Positions 24,420 through 32,939 of a DNA stretch of 37,235 nt are shown in pieces. A program made the position numbers and the translations under genes. The notes below the pieces were generated by a model. The model saw nothing but the letters and a program-made list of their open reading frames with translations. It made no database searches and was not told the origin of the DNA. This DNA is from Blautia sp. Its GTDB lineage: Bacteria; Bacillota; Clostridia; Lachnospirales; Lachnospiraceae. The stretch covers positions 1 to 37,235 of the forward strand of contig JARIAQ010000030.1 in assembly GCA_029257775.1 (NCBI GenBank), in the 5' to 3' direction. Position 1 is the first letter of the stretch, and each line of letters begins with the position of its first letter.

Positions 24420-25304
24420 ATGTTAGATTTTCGTATGGAAACATTTTTAACAGTATGTGAATATATGAATTTTACCCATGCTGCTGAAAAATTAAACCTG
24501 ACACAACCTGCTGTATCTCAGCATATTAAACACCTAGAAGAAGAATATGACTCGCCTCTATTTATTCGAGAGAAGAAAAAACTACTTCTTACTCCAGCAG
24601 GAGAAATTCTTAAATCAGCTTTAGAAACTATGAGGAATGATCAAAACACCATAAAAAAGCGCATGAAAGAAAGTATTACTTCAAAAAAAGTATTGACTTT
24701 TGGTGTAACTATGACAATTGGTGAGTATAGTATTGTCCCTGCTTTAACAAAATTTATTCAAAACCATTCCGATACAAACTTTCATATTCGATATGGAAAT
24801 ACTAAAAAACTGCTATCCCTTCTTAGTGAAGGACTCATTGATTTTGCCATTGTTGAAGGATATTTTAAAGATGATTATTACCAAACTCGCATATTTAAAT
24901 CAGAAGAATATATTGCTGTAGCATCTAAAGACCATATTTTCAAAAAAAAGATTCAGGGAGTACGCGATTTAACTTCTGAATGCCTGCTAATCCGAGAGCC
25001 GGGGTCAGGGACTAGAGATATCCTTACCAAAACCCTTGCTTTAAAGAATATGTCCATTCATAACTTCCCCCATATTATAGAAATAGAAAATATACACACT
25101 CTGGTCTCCTTGCTACGTCATGACTGTGGTATCTCATTTTTATATAAGGCTGCTGTAGAAAAAGAAATTGCTGATGGTACATTAAAACAAATTCCTTTAA
25201 CAGATTTTATGATTATGCATGACTTTACCTTTCTCTGGAATAAAGACAGCATCTTTTCAGAGGAATACGAAAATATTTTTCAAGAACTTCAAAAATTTTC
25301 TTAA
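24420..25304 (+). CDS. LysR family transcriptional regulator (CysL/YeiE-like by context)
   Basis: Regulator of 294 residues. The N-terminal HTH covers about 3-62, with FTHAAEKLNLTQPAVSQHIK. A linker helix and a periplasmic-binding-like effector domain (about 90-290) follow, including the conserved REPGSGTRD stretch. It is divergent from the flavoprotein-yeiH unit with back-to-back promoters, the usual LysR layout for an adjacent target. The context suggests a sulfur oxyanion or cysteine-related effector, as for CysL and YeiE; the sequence alone does not show this. A two-way terminator follows. Confidence 0.9.
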   Translation: MLDFRMETFLTVCEYMNFTHAAEKLNLTQPAVSQHIKHLEEEYDSPLFIREKKKLLLTPAGEILKSALETMRNDQNTIKKRMKESITSKKVLTFGVTMTIGEYSIVPALTKFIQNHSDTNFHIRYGNTKKLLSLLSEGLIDFAIVEGYFKDDYYQTRIFKSEEYIAVASKDHIFKKKIQGVRDLTSECLLIREPGSGTRDILTKTLALKNMSIHNFPHIIEIENIHTLVSLLRHDCGISFLYKAAVEKEIADGTLKQIPLTDFMIMHDFTFLWNKDSIFSEEYENIFQELQKFS

Positions 25305-25308
25305 ATTA

Positions 25309-25352
25309 AAAAAACTGTGTCACTAAGCTTCCCTTTTGTGACACAGTTTTTT
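25309..25352. terminator. Bidirectional intrinsic terminator
   Basis: Perfect 15-bp arms (AAAAAACTGTGTCAC at 25309-25323 and complement at 25338-25352) with A-run and T-run on either side, between convergent lysR and the CoA-disulfide-reductase fusion. Good in both directions. Confidence 0.92.
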
Positions 25353-25369
25353 CTAACTATTTATTTATT

Positions 25370-27952
25370 TTAGCAAGTTGCTCCGCCTTTTAAGTGCTTT
25401 TGAGCTTTAATATTTTCTTCTTTTCTACTTAATAAATCATCTGCAAGAAGCTGTTTCTGAACATTTTCAAAACCTAATCTCGCTACAGTATCTGCAAAAC
25501 GTTCGCCTGTAATTCCCTGTTCTCTAAACAAGAGAATTGCTTTTTCTACAATGGAAAGTACTTCTTCTTTGTCTGTGAAGATTTTTTCTAAATAATGTCC
25601 CTGAGCAACTTTTTTGCCCCAACGTCCGCCAATATAGATACGATATCCATTTGTATAACTTTCAAATGCATGAAATGGACATTTGCCTATACAACGACCA
25701 CAGTGGTTACACATATCTTCATCAATAGAAATTTTGCCATCTACAACTTTTGCAACATTAATTGGACAGTTCTTTTCTACACGGCAAATTGCACATCCAT
25801 GGCATTTTTCCATATCTATTTGAGGAATTCTCTGTCCGATAATACCCAAATCATTTAAGTCTGGTTTCACACAGTTATTTGGACATCCACCTACAGCAAT
25901 TTTGAATTTATGTGGTAATTTTACATCTGCATAACCATGGAAAAATCTCTCATGTATTTCTTCTGACAAAGCAAAAGTATCAATCAAACCATATTGACAT
26001 GTTGTACCTTTACAAGATACAACTGGACGAACTTTTGATCCGGTTCCACCTGTCTCCAGTCCTGCCTGCATCAAATATTCTCGTAATGGTTCAATATTAT
26101 CAAATGGTACTCCTTGGATTTCCATTGTCAATCGAGAAGTCATGGTAACTTCACCACTTCCAAAAAGTTCTGCTGCTTCTCCGATTGTTTTTGCTTCCTC
26201 TGCTGTGATTTTTCCATTTCTTGTAATTACACGACCATTGAATTTATCTAATGTAGTTTTATCTTTTAAAAATCCCCATGCTTTTACTCTTGTTTCTTCT
26301 TCTGGAGACACTGCACTTTCTACATTTTCAACTTTTACATCATTGAAGAACAACGCACCTTCCAATACTTCTGTGTGTTTGTATCCGTAGAAACGCATAC
26401 GGTTCTGAAGGAAATATCCACGTTTTCCTTTTGCACATACAAGAAGAATTTTATCCTCTTTATCTAATCCTTCAATTTCACCCTGGACTTTAGACAGATC
26501 CACATAAACTGCACCTCTAATAGATGGTTTCAATCCAACATCAACTACTTTATAGTCTTTTGCTTTTCCTTCTGCATATTCTGCCGGTGTCATGCTGACA
26601 ATATCTCCGTTAATTTTATTAAGTAAGATATATACAACCTGTACCAATGGATGGATGGATGTAGAGAATGGTGGTGCATAAGCAAAATCTGCATTTTCAA
26701 AATCTTCTAAAACAGCTCCCATATTAATTCCCATAGCTGCAATATCAACCATTTTATCTACTGCTCCTGGTCCGAAAACCTGCATTCCAAGCAACTTATG
26801 TGTTTCTCTATCTGCAATCAGTTTTGTGATAAAAAATTCAGAATCTGGATAATAATGTGCTTTATCATCTGTTGGAGCAAGAACTGTAACAACATTGTAT
26901 CCTGCTGCTTTGGCCTGTTCTTCTGTCAAACCAGTACGTCCTACATTTAATCCAGGTAATTTTACAACTCCTGTTCCTAATACCCCCGGATATGTTTTCT
27001 TAGTTCCTGTCAGAATCTGAGCCAATGTTCTTCCTTCCATATTAGCTGAAGATCCCATTGGAGACCACTGTGGCTTTCCTGTAATACGGCTTCTAACCAT
27101 TACACAGTCACCTGCTGCATATACATCTTCTAAATTTGTCTTCATGGTATTATCTACCATAATAGTACCTTTAAACATTTCCATTCCTGTATCTTTAAGG
27201 AAATCTGTATTTGGACGAATTCCTGCTGCTGTAATCAACAAATCACATGTTAACAATCCTGCTGAAGTCTTTACTCCTGTCACTTTTCCATCACCAAGTA
27301 CAGCTTCTGCTTTTGTTCCAGTTATAACACGAATTCCTTCTTTAAGAAGATGTTTCTTTGCATAATTTGCCATTTCTTTATCCAAAATGTTTGGTAAAAC
27401 TTGATTTGCAAAATCAATTACAGTTACCTGAATTCCCTTTGCTTTCAAGTTTTCTGCAACTTCTAAGCCTATAAATCCAGCACCAATAACAACTGCTTTT
27501 TTTACCTGATTTTCTTCTGCATAAGCACGAATACTGGTAGCATCATCCGGTGTACGCATTTGAAAAACACCTTTCTGATTTACGCCCTCGATTGGAAGTT
27601 TTGCAGGAGATGCACCTACAGCTATTACCAGCTTATCGTAGGTATACACTTCTTCTTCCCCTGATACGGTATCTTTTACCTTAACTTCTTTTTTATCTGC
27701 ATCAAGAGCAATGGCTTCTTTTCCTGTCTTTACTTCAACACCTGTAAGTCCTGAATATTTTTCTGGTGTATTTACAATCAATTCATCACGACTTTCAATT
27801 AATCCCCCTACATAATAAGGAAGTCCGCAGCCCGCATAAGAAATATCTTTATCTTTTGTAATTACAGTAACTTCTACACTTCTATCTTCTCTTTTTAATT
27901 TAGCTGCTGTCTTTGTTCCTGCAGCAACTCCTCCAATAATTAATACTCTCAT
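25370..27952 (-). CDS. CoA-disulfide reductase / rhodanese / siroheme reductase / ferredoxin fusion
   Basis: An 860-residue multidomain redox enzyme. Order: FAD/NAD(P)H disulfide oxidoreductase (about 1-450) with IIGGVAAGTKTAAK and a single active Cys42 (YAGCGLPYY), as in CoA-disulfide and persulfide reductases; rhodanese (about 455-545) with a CAKGKR loop near 505; nitrite/sulfite-reductase half domain (about 560-710) with CKGTTC near 647 and GCPNNC near 689, followed by PDLNDLGI as in the siroheme/4Fe-4S signature; two 4Fe-4S motifs (CHGCAIC, CNHCGRC; about 715-750); helical tail. The first cysteine pair is C-x4-C where many relatives have C-x5-C. Likely NADH-driven reduction of persulfide, polysulfide or sulfite (inference). 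Start at 27952 after GGGAG; 42 bases after DUF134. Confidence 0.9.
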   Translation of the reverse strand: MRVLIIGGVAAGTKTAAKLKREDRSVEVTVITKDKDISYAGCGLPYYVGGLIESRDELIVNTPEKYSGLTGVEVKTGKEAIALDADKKEVKVKDTVSGEEEVYTYDKLVIAVGASPAKLPIEGVNQKGVFQMRTPDDATSIRAYAEENQVKKAVVIGAGFIGLEVAENLKAKGIQVTVIDFANQVLPNILDKEMANYAKKHLLKEGIRVITGTKAEAVLGDGKVTGVKTSAGLLTCDLLITAAGIRPNTDFLKDTGMEMFKGTIMVDNTMKTNLEDVYAAGDCVMVRSRITGKPQWSPMGSSANMEGRTLAQILTGTKKTYPGVLGTGVVKLPGLNVGRTGLTEEQAKAAGYNVVTVLAPTDDKAHYYPDSEFFITKLIADRETHKLLGMQVFGPGAVDKMVDIAAMGINMGAVLEDFENADFAYAPPFSTSIHPLVQVVYILLNKINGDIVSMTPAEYAEGKAKDYKVVDVGLKPSIRGAVYVDLSKVQGEIEGLDKEDKILLVCAKGKRGYFLQNRMRFYGYKHTEVLEGALFFNDVKVENVESAVSPEEETRVKAWGFLKDKTTLDKFNGRVITRNGKITAEEAKTIGEAAELFGSGEVTMTSRLTMEIQGVPFDNIEPLREYLMQAGLETGGTGSKVRPVVSCKGTTCQYGLIDTFALSEEIHERFFHGYADVKLPHKFKIAVGGCPNNCVKPDLNDLGIIGQRIPQIDMEKCHGCAICRVEKNCPINVAKVVDGKISIDEDMCNHCGRCIGKCPFHAFESYTNGYRIYIGGRWGKKVAQGHYLEKIFTDKEEVLSIVEKAILLFREQGITGERFADTVARLGFENVQKQLLADDLLSRKEENIKAQKHLKGGATC

Positions 27953-27994
27953 ATTTATTTCTCCCATTCTTCTTTTAACTGGTATTCTAAATTA

Positions 27995-28357
27995 TCAAAG
28001 TTTCTCTGCTCCATTTTCCATCCTTTTGTGGCAGCAATGTTCCTCTCCTACACATTCGGGACGCATCTTTTCACATACAATTACATCACCTCCACTGATT
28101 GTCAGTCTATATCCATTTACCAGCGCATCTGCCATTTTCTGTCTAGCTCCATCGTAAATTCGAGTCACTGTCGGACGGGAAATGTTCATTTTTGCCGCAC
28201 ACTGTTCCTGTGTCAACTTTACATAATCTAAAAGACGAATTACTTCGTACTCATCATAAGTAAGATTTAAAGTTCCAGCTTCGGGACATCCCTGTGGCAA
28301 AAATCCAGTGATTTTTGGTTTTGAACAGATACATCTGAGTTTCTGAGGCCGGGCCAT
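27995..28357 (-). CDS. DUF134 family HTH regulator, cysteine-rich
   Basis: A 120-residue DNA-binding protein of the DUF134 family. N-terminal MARPQKLRCICSKP, a stretch GFLPQGCPEAG, then sigma-70 region 4-like HTH (LTQEQCAAKMNISRPTVTRI) and a short C-terminus with CEKMRPECVGEEHCCHKRM. At least eight cysteines plus a histidine give it the look of a metal or Fe-S/thiol sensor; that is inference. AGGAGG precedes the ATG. It heads the operon with the redox fusion, so it probably controls that gene. DUF134 genes often sit beside Fe-S and redox proteins (general knowledge). Confidence 0.88.
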   Translation of the reverse strand: MARPQKLRCICSKPKITGFLPQGCPEAGTLNLTYDEYEVIRLLDYVKLTQEQCAAKMNISRPTVTRIYDGARQKMADALVNGYRLTISGGDVIVCEKMRPECVGEEHCCHKRMENGAEKL

Positions 28358-28372
28358 TGGTCCTCCTTTCTT

Positions 28373-28392
28373 CTATTAATTGAAACTAATAG
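28373..28392. promoter_or_regulatory. Inverted repeat in the DUF134 leader
   Basis: CTATTA (28373-28378) and TAATAG (28387-28392) with an 8-base centre lie between the predicted start point and the ribosome site of the DUF134 gene. Candidate operator, weak on its own. Confidence 0.3.
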
Positions 28393-28413
28393 CTATGTCA
28401 TTTCTATGGTTTT

Positions 28414-28442
28414 AACATACTCTGATTTTAAACATATGTCAA
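28414..28442 (-). promoter_or_regulatory. Predicted promoter of the DUF134-redox fusion operon
   Basis: TTGACA (28442-28437), 17 bases, TATGTT (28419-28414) on the minus strand. The -35 overlaps the palindrome ACATATGT (28432-28439). Confidence 0.7.
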
Positions 28443-28501
28443 TATTCTTTAAGGCCTTTTACAATAACACTTTTTAATGGTATCTTCGAAAAATTTTTAT
28501 G

Positions 28502-28530
28502 TTGACAATCAAAATAAGATGCCATATAAT
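28502..28530 (+). promoter_or_regulatory. Consensus promoter of the marR-FUSC operon
   Basis: TTGACA (28502-28507), exactly 17 bases, TATAAT (28525-28530): a full sigma-A consensus. Such a strong promoter normally needs repression. Confidence 0.88.
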
Positions 28531-28542
28531 TAACCCTGTTAA
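28530..28542. promoter_or_regulatory. Candidate MarR operator at the start point
   Basis: TTAACCCTGTTAA has perfect 5-bp arms around a 3-base centre. It touches the -10 box and covers the expected start near 28537; a further TTTGTTAA follows. Binding by the encoded MarR protein would shut off the promoter. Confidence 0.55.
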
Positions 28543-28564
28543 TTTGTTAAGGAGATTTTTATTT

Positions 28565-29008
28565 ATGAAAGAAATAGACTGGTTGCAAATGATTGTATAC
28601 CATCAAGAATTACATCGCTTTTCGCGAACATTATTAACTCAAGAACAAACCCCGTCTTTAACTTCCAGTGAGCGGGAACTTTTGGCTCGACTTTATTTAG
28701 AACCTCTGGACAATACACCTTTGGCTTTAAGCCGAAGTAGTGGAATGAAAAAGGAAGCAGTAAGTCGATGCTTAAAAAAATTGTGTGAAAAAAATTGCAT
28801 TCAAAAAACAAAACATCCTCAAGATGAACGTAGTTACATTCTTTCTCTTACCTCACTGGGTGAAATGGAACTTCGAAAAGATTACGAGGCAATTCTCCAG
28901 CCGCTTTATGATTTATGGCGAAATATGGGAGATGAATTTGAAACACTTTTACATCTGATCTGTAAAGCAAATAAACAGACAGATGATGATTATAAAGGAG
29001 GTATTTAA
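28565..29008 (+). CDS. MarR family transcriptional regulator
   Basis: Repressor of 147 residues with the MarR winged helix: TSSERELLARLYLEP, recognition region SRSSGMKKEAVSRCLKKL, and a wing with HPQDERSYILSLT. The ATG at 28565 follows AAGGAG by 10 bases; the frame is open 22 codons earlier through the promoter, so that longer form is not possible from the predicted transcript. The FUSC gene starts 3 bases after its stop. This is the standard layout of a ligand-responsive exporter operon. Confidence 0.9.
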   Translation: MKEIDWLQMIVYHQELHRFSRTLLTQEQTPSLTSSERELLARLYLEPLDNTPLALSRSSGMKKEAVSRCLKKLCEKNCIQKTKHPQDERSYILSLTSLGEMELRKDYEAILQPLYDLWRNMGDEFETLLHLICKANKQTDDDYKGGI

Positions 29009-29011
29009 TTT

Positions 29012-30097
29012 ATGCGTTTTTATGATGCATTACAACTAGATCCAGCAGTTTTAAAACCACAAATACGCACTGCTGAAACTTCATCTGAAAAGAGGAAACT
29101 TCAAATCGCATTAGTATTAAGATCTACATTAATCGTTGCATTTGCTATCTTATTTATTTCCTCTCTTTCTAAAGTATTTGGTACAGAAAATACACCAATG
29201 TGTGTAGCAATGTTTTGTATATTACTTGGACTCCGATTTGTTGACTTTGGCTACTGTATTAAAGATTCTCTTGTAAACCTAGCTGTAGTATTTCTAATTT
29301 TACTTGTAGCTCCAGTAGTAGCCTCTTTTGCCAATCCTGTCTTGGCAATTATCATTCATTTTGCTGCATTTTTAACACTTCTTCTCATGACCAGTGATAA
29401 ACCAGAATTGGGAAATGGTGGACTATGTGGATTTTCTTATGTATATCTTACTGGAAATCCGGTAACAGGAGAAAGTTTCCTAAAGCGTTGTCTTTTAACT
29501 CTATTCTTATTTCTATTATATAGTATTATTTTTTATGTAAAGCATCATGCAAAACATACCAACGTTCGTTTCCAAGACATTATTAAAAATTTTGACTTAT
29601 CTAATGAAAAAAGTCGCTGGCAACTTCGAATGGCAATTGGTGTCAGCCTTGTACTAACTCTGGGGAACTTTTTTCATATACAACGTTTTATGTGGGCAGG
29701 ATTTGCCTGTGCTTCCTTGCTGTCAACTTATCCATATGCTGTAAACGTAAAAGAACGTCTTTTTCATCGTATGATTGGTGTAATTACAGGTTCTCTCCTA
29801 TTTTTAGTTGTTTACAAAATAACCCCTGAATCCTACCATACATTATTAGGTCCTTTAGGAGGATTTTGTCTGGGATTTGCCTCTGATTATCGAGTTAAAA
29901 CTGCTTTGAACTGCTTTGGTGCACTGGCTTTAGCAGCTGGCTTGTATGGAATTGAAGGTGCAGTGCTTCTACGTATTTTAAATAATTTTATGGGTGTATT
30001 ATTTGGATATGCCTTTATACTTTTATATCGCCACTGTGTAGATAAACACTTCGAAGATGATAATGAAAATTTTGGAGAAACTTCTGCAGAATTTTAA
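29012..30097 (+). CDS. FUSC family membrane protein (putative exporter)
   Basis: Membrane protein of 361 residues with two sets of hydrophobic helices (about 30-155 and 205-345) separated by a hydrophilic stretch, as in the FUSC/aromatic-acid exporter group. HIQRFMWAGFACASLL and KERLFHRMIGVITGSLLFL are typical of the family's second half. AAAGGAGG precedes the ATG inside the end of marR, so the two are coupled. The substrate is unknown; relatives export aromatic acids or other amphipathic compounds. Confidence 0.83.
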   Translation: MRFYDALQLDPAVLKPQIRTAETSSEKRKLQIALVLRSTLIVAFAILFISSLSKVFGTENTPMCVAMFCILLGLRFVDFGYCIKDSLVNLAVVFLILLVAPVVASFANPVLAIIIHFAAFLTLLLMTSDKPELGNGGLCGFSYVYLTGNPVTGESFLKRCLLTLFLFLLYSIIFYVKHHAKHTNVRFQDIIKNFDLSNEKSRWQLRMAIGVSLVLTLGNFFHIQRFMWAGFACASLLSTYPYAVNVKERLFHRMIGVITGSLLFLVVYKITPESYHTLLGPLGGFCLGFASDYRVKTALNCFGALALAAGLYGIEGAVLLRILNNFMGVLFGYAFILLYRHCVDKHFEDDNENFGETSAEF

Positions 30098-30107
30098 TTA
30101 ACACAAC

Positions 30108-30154
30108 AGAAAAGCGAGAACCAGTTTCAATCATTTACTGGTTCTCGCTTTTCT
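30108..30154. terminator. Bidirectional terminator
   Basis: Perfect 18-bp arms (30108-30125 with 30137-30154) and an 11-base loop, with short A and T runs at the ends. It lies between convergent FUSC and the opine-type dehydrogenase. Confidence 0.88.
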
Positions 30155-30190
30155 AATTTTTATAATTAAGATTTTTATGAGCTTGAAAAA

Positions 30191-31300
30191 TTATACACCG
30201 AGAAATTCAAGAATTTCCTGCTTTGTCCAATGATTAAATCCCATTTTAGCTAAAGTACGTCCTGTTTTACGATAATCTTCATTATTATACATACTTGCCA
30301 GAGTAATCAATGCTTCTGCCGCTGGAACTTCAACACCACAAATTTTAGCCAGTTCACAAAATGGAACAAACAAATATGGAATATCTTCTGTAATGTATCT
30401 TGTTTTTGCATTTGCAGGGGCATTTTTTATTTTTCCATGAGCACTAGAACCTCGATTAAATTCATAAATAGAAGAACAATCACTTGCATAAAGGGCGTTC
30501 ATCGCTTCTAATTCTGTGCGTAAATGCAAATGTAAACTTTCTCCAACTGCTAAACGTTCTTGATCTAGAATATCTTCTACTTTTGCAATTGATGGCGAAC
30601 AACAATCACGATAGAAATTATATCCACCTTCAAAGTTTTCTAATAATCCCATATTTAAAATTGTAAAGAGGGGATGTGCTCCAAAATTAATATTTTCTAA
30701 AGCTGCCACTAAAGGATTGTCCAAAATTTCAACAGGAATAGGGAAAATTTCTTTCACAAATTTAATCATCTCTTCTGTGCGTTTCACTTTTGGAAAAATG
30801 CTTAAAGGCATAAACTCTTTCGCACCCATAATAGAAATAACTCCAGCATCCACAGCACGAGTAGCCCATGGCAAACTAATGGTATCAATAAAAGTAATAT
30901 CGGTTCCACGTTTATCTGAATTTTGTACCATTTTATTCAATACAAGTCCGCCATAATTTCCAGGAACAATAAAAATTTTCATTCCATCTTTAATATAGGG
31001 AAGCATGGTAGAAAACATAATTTCTTGTGCAAAAGACGGACATACCATCATAAAAGTATCCGCAAATCCCATGGCTTCTTCAATATCCGTTGTAGCTAAA
31101 CTAATTGCTTCAAATCCAGGAAACAGCATCTTAGCCCCATTATCCTCTGGCAGGGCCTTAATTCCACCCTTTTCTTTAATTGCATTTACCTGTGCAGGAA
31201 ATTTCGGTGAATCATAAATACAAACCTCATTTCCACTACCTGCTAAAACATACGCTGCAGTAAGACCACCATTTCCAGCTCCAATCACAGTAATTCTCAT
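30191..31300 (-). CDS. NAD/NADP octopine/nopaline dehydrogenase family protein
   Basis: Oxidoreductase of 369 residues. N-terminal Rossmann domain with GAGNGGLTAAYVLAGSG (7-23), and a helical C-terminal domain of the opine dehydrogenase family with NFGAHPLFTILNMGLLE carrying the likely catalytic His. Family enzymes reductively condense an amino acid with a 2-oxo acid, or run the reverse. The substrate pair here is unknown. GGAGG precedes the ATG by 9 bases. It starts 29 bases after the YfcC-type transporter and is surely co-transcribed, which points to import or export of an amino acid or opine (inference). Confidence 0.88.
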   Translation of the reverse strand: MRITVIGAGNGGLTAAYVLAGSGNEVCIYDSPKFPAQVNAIKEKGGIKALPEDNGAKMLFPGFEAISLATTDIEEAMGFADTFMMVCPSFAQEIMFSTMLPYIKDGMKIFIVPGNYGGLVLNKMVQNSDKRGTDITFIDTISLPWATRAVDAGVISIMGAKEFMPLSIFPKVKRTEEMIKFVKEIFPIPVEILDNPLVAALENINFGAHPLFTILNMGLLENFEGGYNFYRDCCSPSIAKVEDILDQERLAVGESLHLHLRTELEAMNALYASDCSSIYEFNRGSSAHGKIKNAPANAKTRYITEDIPYLFVPFCELAKICGVEVPAAEALITLASMYNNEDYRKTGRTLAKMGFNHWTKQEILEFLGV

Positions 31301-31329
31301 CTTTCATTTCCTCCATTTCTTTTAAATAA

Positions 31330-32814
31330 TTATAAAAATGCACATCCAACCGTAAGAACAATGCAAGTAATCACAATAATTCCAAAGAAAAACGGTAATA
31401 TATGTTTTAACCATCTTTCGTATGGGATATTGGCAAGTGTTAAAGCTCCAATCAACACAGCCTGTGTAGGAGAAATAAAATTCATGGTTTCACTTCCCGC
31501 CTGACATGCCATGACAATAAATTCACGTCCTACATTCAAAAAATCTCCTAATGGCGCTAAAATTGGAATCGTTGCAGTATGTAATCCTGAAGAAGACGGG
31601 ATTAACAATGACATGGGAATATATAAGATATATGCAATTGCAGGAAATACAACACCTGAAATATTAGACAATAGTATTTCTCCATAATGCAAAATCGTAT
31701 CTATAATTAATCCTCCACTCATAATAACGGATAATCCTTTTGCAACTCCCAAAATCAATGCCACACTTAAAATATCTTTTGCCCCATAAATAAAAAGATT
31801 TACAATTTTTTTCTCATTAAATCCATAAACAATTCCTATCAAAATTGCACCCACTAAAAATAACATGGTCATTTCGGTAAAGAACCAATCTCCCAGCGGA
31901 ACCGTATGTCCTAAAATACTACCTACAACAGGAATACCTAATAAGAATTCATGAAAATTCTCAAAAATATGAATGCCAAACTTACTTCCCCATGGAATAA
32001 TTGCAATAATCATCAATAAAAACATACCTCCAAAAATTGCAATTACTTTTTTTCGTTTCGAAGTAAACTCTACAATTTCATCATCATTATTTTTTTCAAA
32101 GGGCGCATTTGTAATATGCCTAATATCATACACAATTGATTTGGTAGGATCTTTTCGAACTTTTTCTGCATATCGCATAACAAAAAAAACTGCAAATGCA
32201 AAACATGCTAAAAATAAAACACTTCTTGTAAGAATACCGTCTCCTAATGAAATATCTGCAAGATTTGACCCAATTCCCACAGAAAATGGATTAGAAATAC
32301 CTCCTACGATTCCAACTCCAGCTCCTAAAAATACCACCATAATACCTGTTACAACATCATAACCCGCCGCTAAAAGAACAGGGATTAGTATGGGATAAAA
32401 TGCAATGGTTTCTTCTGCCATACCATAGGTTGTTCCACCAATTGCACAAATTCCCATTACAATTGGTATTAATACTTTTTCCCTTCCTTTCAGCCTTACA
32501 ACTACTTTAGAAAGAGCTGCATCAATGGCTTTCGTTTCAAATAAAACACCTAAACATCCACCTAAAACCAATACAAACAGAATAATATCAATAGCACCTC
32601 TAAATCCTTCTATTGGCGCATTTAATACATCCCATATTCCCTGGGGATTTGACTCTACAACTTTGTAAGTTCCTGCCACAGGCATTCCGTCCTTATATTC
32701 ATACTGACCAGCTGGTATTATAAATGTTAGGACTGCAACCACAATAGTCAGTATAATAATGGTCGTAAATGAGGTAGGCATTTGAAACTTTTTACGTTTT
32801 TTCTTTTCGTTCAT
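31330..32814 (-). CDS. YfcC family (ArcD/DcuC-like) transporter
   Basis: Membrane transporter of 494 residues with about twelve helices. Typical features: FQMPTSFTTIIILTIVVAVL then TFIIPAGQYEY, GTTYGMAEETIAFYPILIPV, GGISNPFSVGIGSN and, near the end, LLIPSSSGLHTATIPILAPL. Family members are annotated as basic amino acid antiporters or C4-dicarboxylate carriers. AAGGAGG precedes the ATG. It heads the operon with the opine-type dehydrogenase and is divergent from a two-component system, which is the likely controller. Confidence 0.87.
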   Translation of the reverse strand: MNEKKKRKKFQMPTSFTTIIILTIVVAVLTFIIPAGQYEYKDGMPVAGTYKVVESNPQGIWDVLNAPIEGFRGAIDIILFVLVLGGCLGVLFETKAIDAALSKVVVRLKGREKVLIPIVMGICAIGGTTYGMAEETIAFYPILIPVLLAAGYDVVTGIMVVFLGAGVGIVGGISNPFSVGIGSNLADISLGDGILTRSVLFLACFAFAVFFVMRYAEKVRKDPTKSIVYDIRHITNAPFEKNNDDEIVEFTSKRKKVIAIFGGMFLLMIIAIIPWGSKFGIHIFENFHEFLLGIPVVGSILGHTVPLGDWFFTEMTMLFLVGAILIGIVYGFNEKKIVNLFIYGAKDILSVALILGVAKGLSVIMSGGLIIDTILHYGEILLSNISGVVFPAIAYILYIPMSLLIPSSSGLHTATIPILAPLGDFLNVGREFIVMACQAGSETMNFISPTQAVLIGALTLANIPYERWLKHILPFFFGIIVITCIVLTVGCAFL

Positions 32815-32837
32815 AACTCTGACCTCCTTATAGTGTT

Positions 32838-32866
32838 AGTATACGGAAAAGTTTTGTGAGAAATAT
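32838..32866 (-). promoter_or_regulatory. Possible promoter of the YfcC-type operon
   Basis: TATACT (32843-32838) on the minus strand with a poor -35 (AT-rich, 32866-32861) that overlaps the palindrome at 32861-32874. A weak -35 covered by a palindrome suits activation by a response regulator. Confidence 0.4.
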
Positions 32867-32874
32867 GCATATTT
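32861..32874. promoter_or_regulatory. 14-bp palindrome between divergent operons
   Basis: AAATATGCATATTT is a perfect palindrome. It lies over the -35 region of the transporter operon and 10 bases before the -35 of the response-regulator gene. Candidate operator for the adjacent regulator. Confidence 0.5.
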
Positions 32875-32883
32875 TCTGTAATT

Positions 32884-32912
32884 TTGTATGGAATTATGTT
32901 AAAATGTATAAT
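32884..32912 (+). promoter_or_regulatory. Predicted promoter of the two-component system
   Basis: TTGTAT (32884-32889), 17 bases, TATAAT (32907-32912), start point near 32919. Confidence 0.7.
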
Positions 32913-32939
32913 ACAGATTGACATAAGGTGGTTAAATAT

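Noticed and set aside
31973-32362. Plus-strand open frame of 129 codons
   Set aside because: Antisense shadow of the YfcC-type transporter; its composition mirrors the membrane protein codons.
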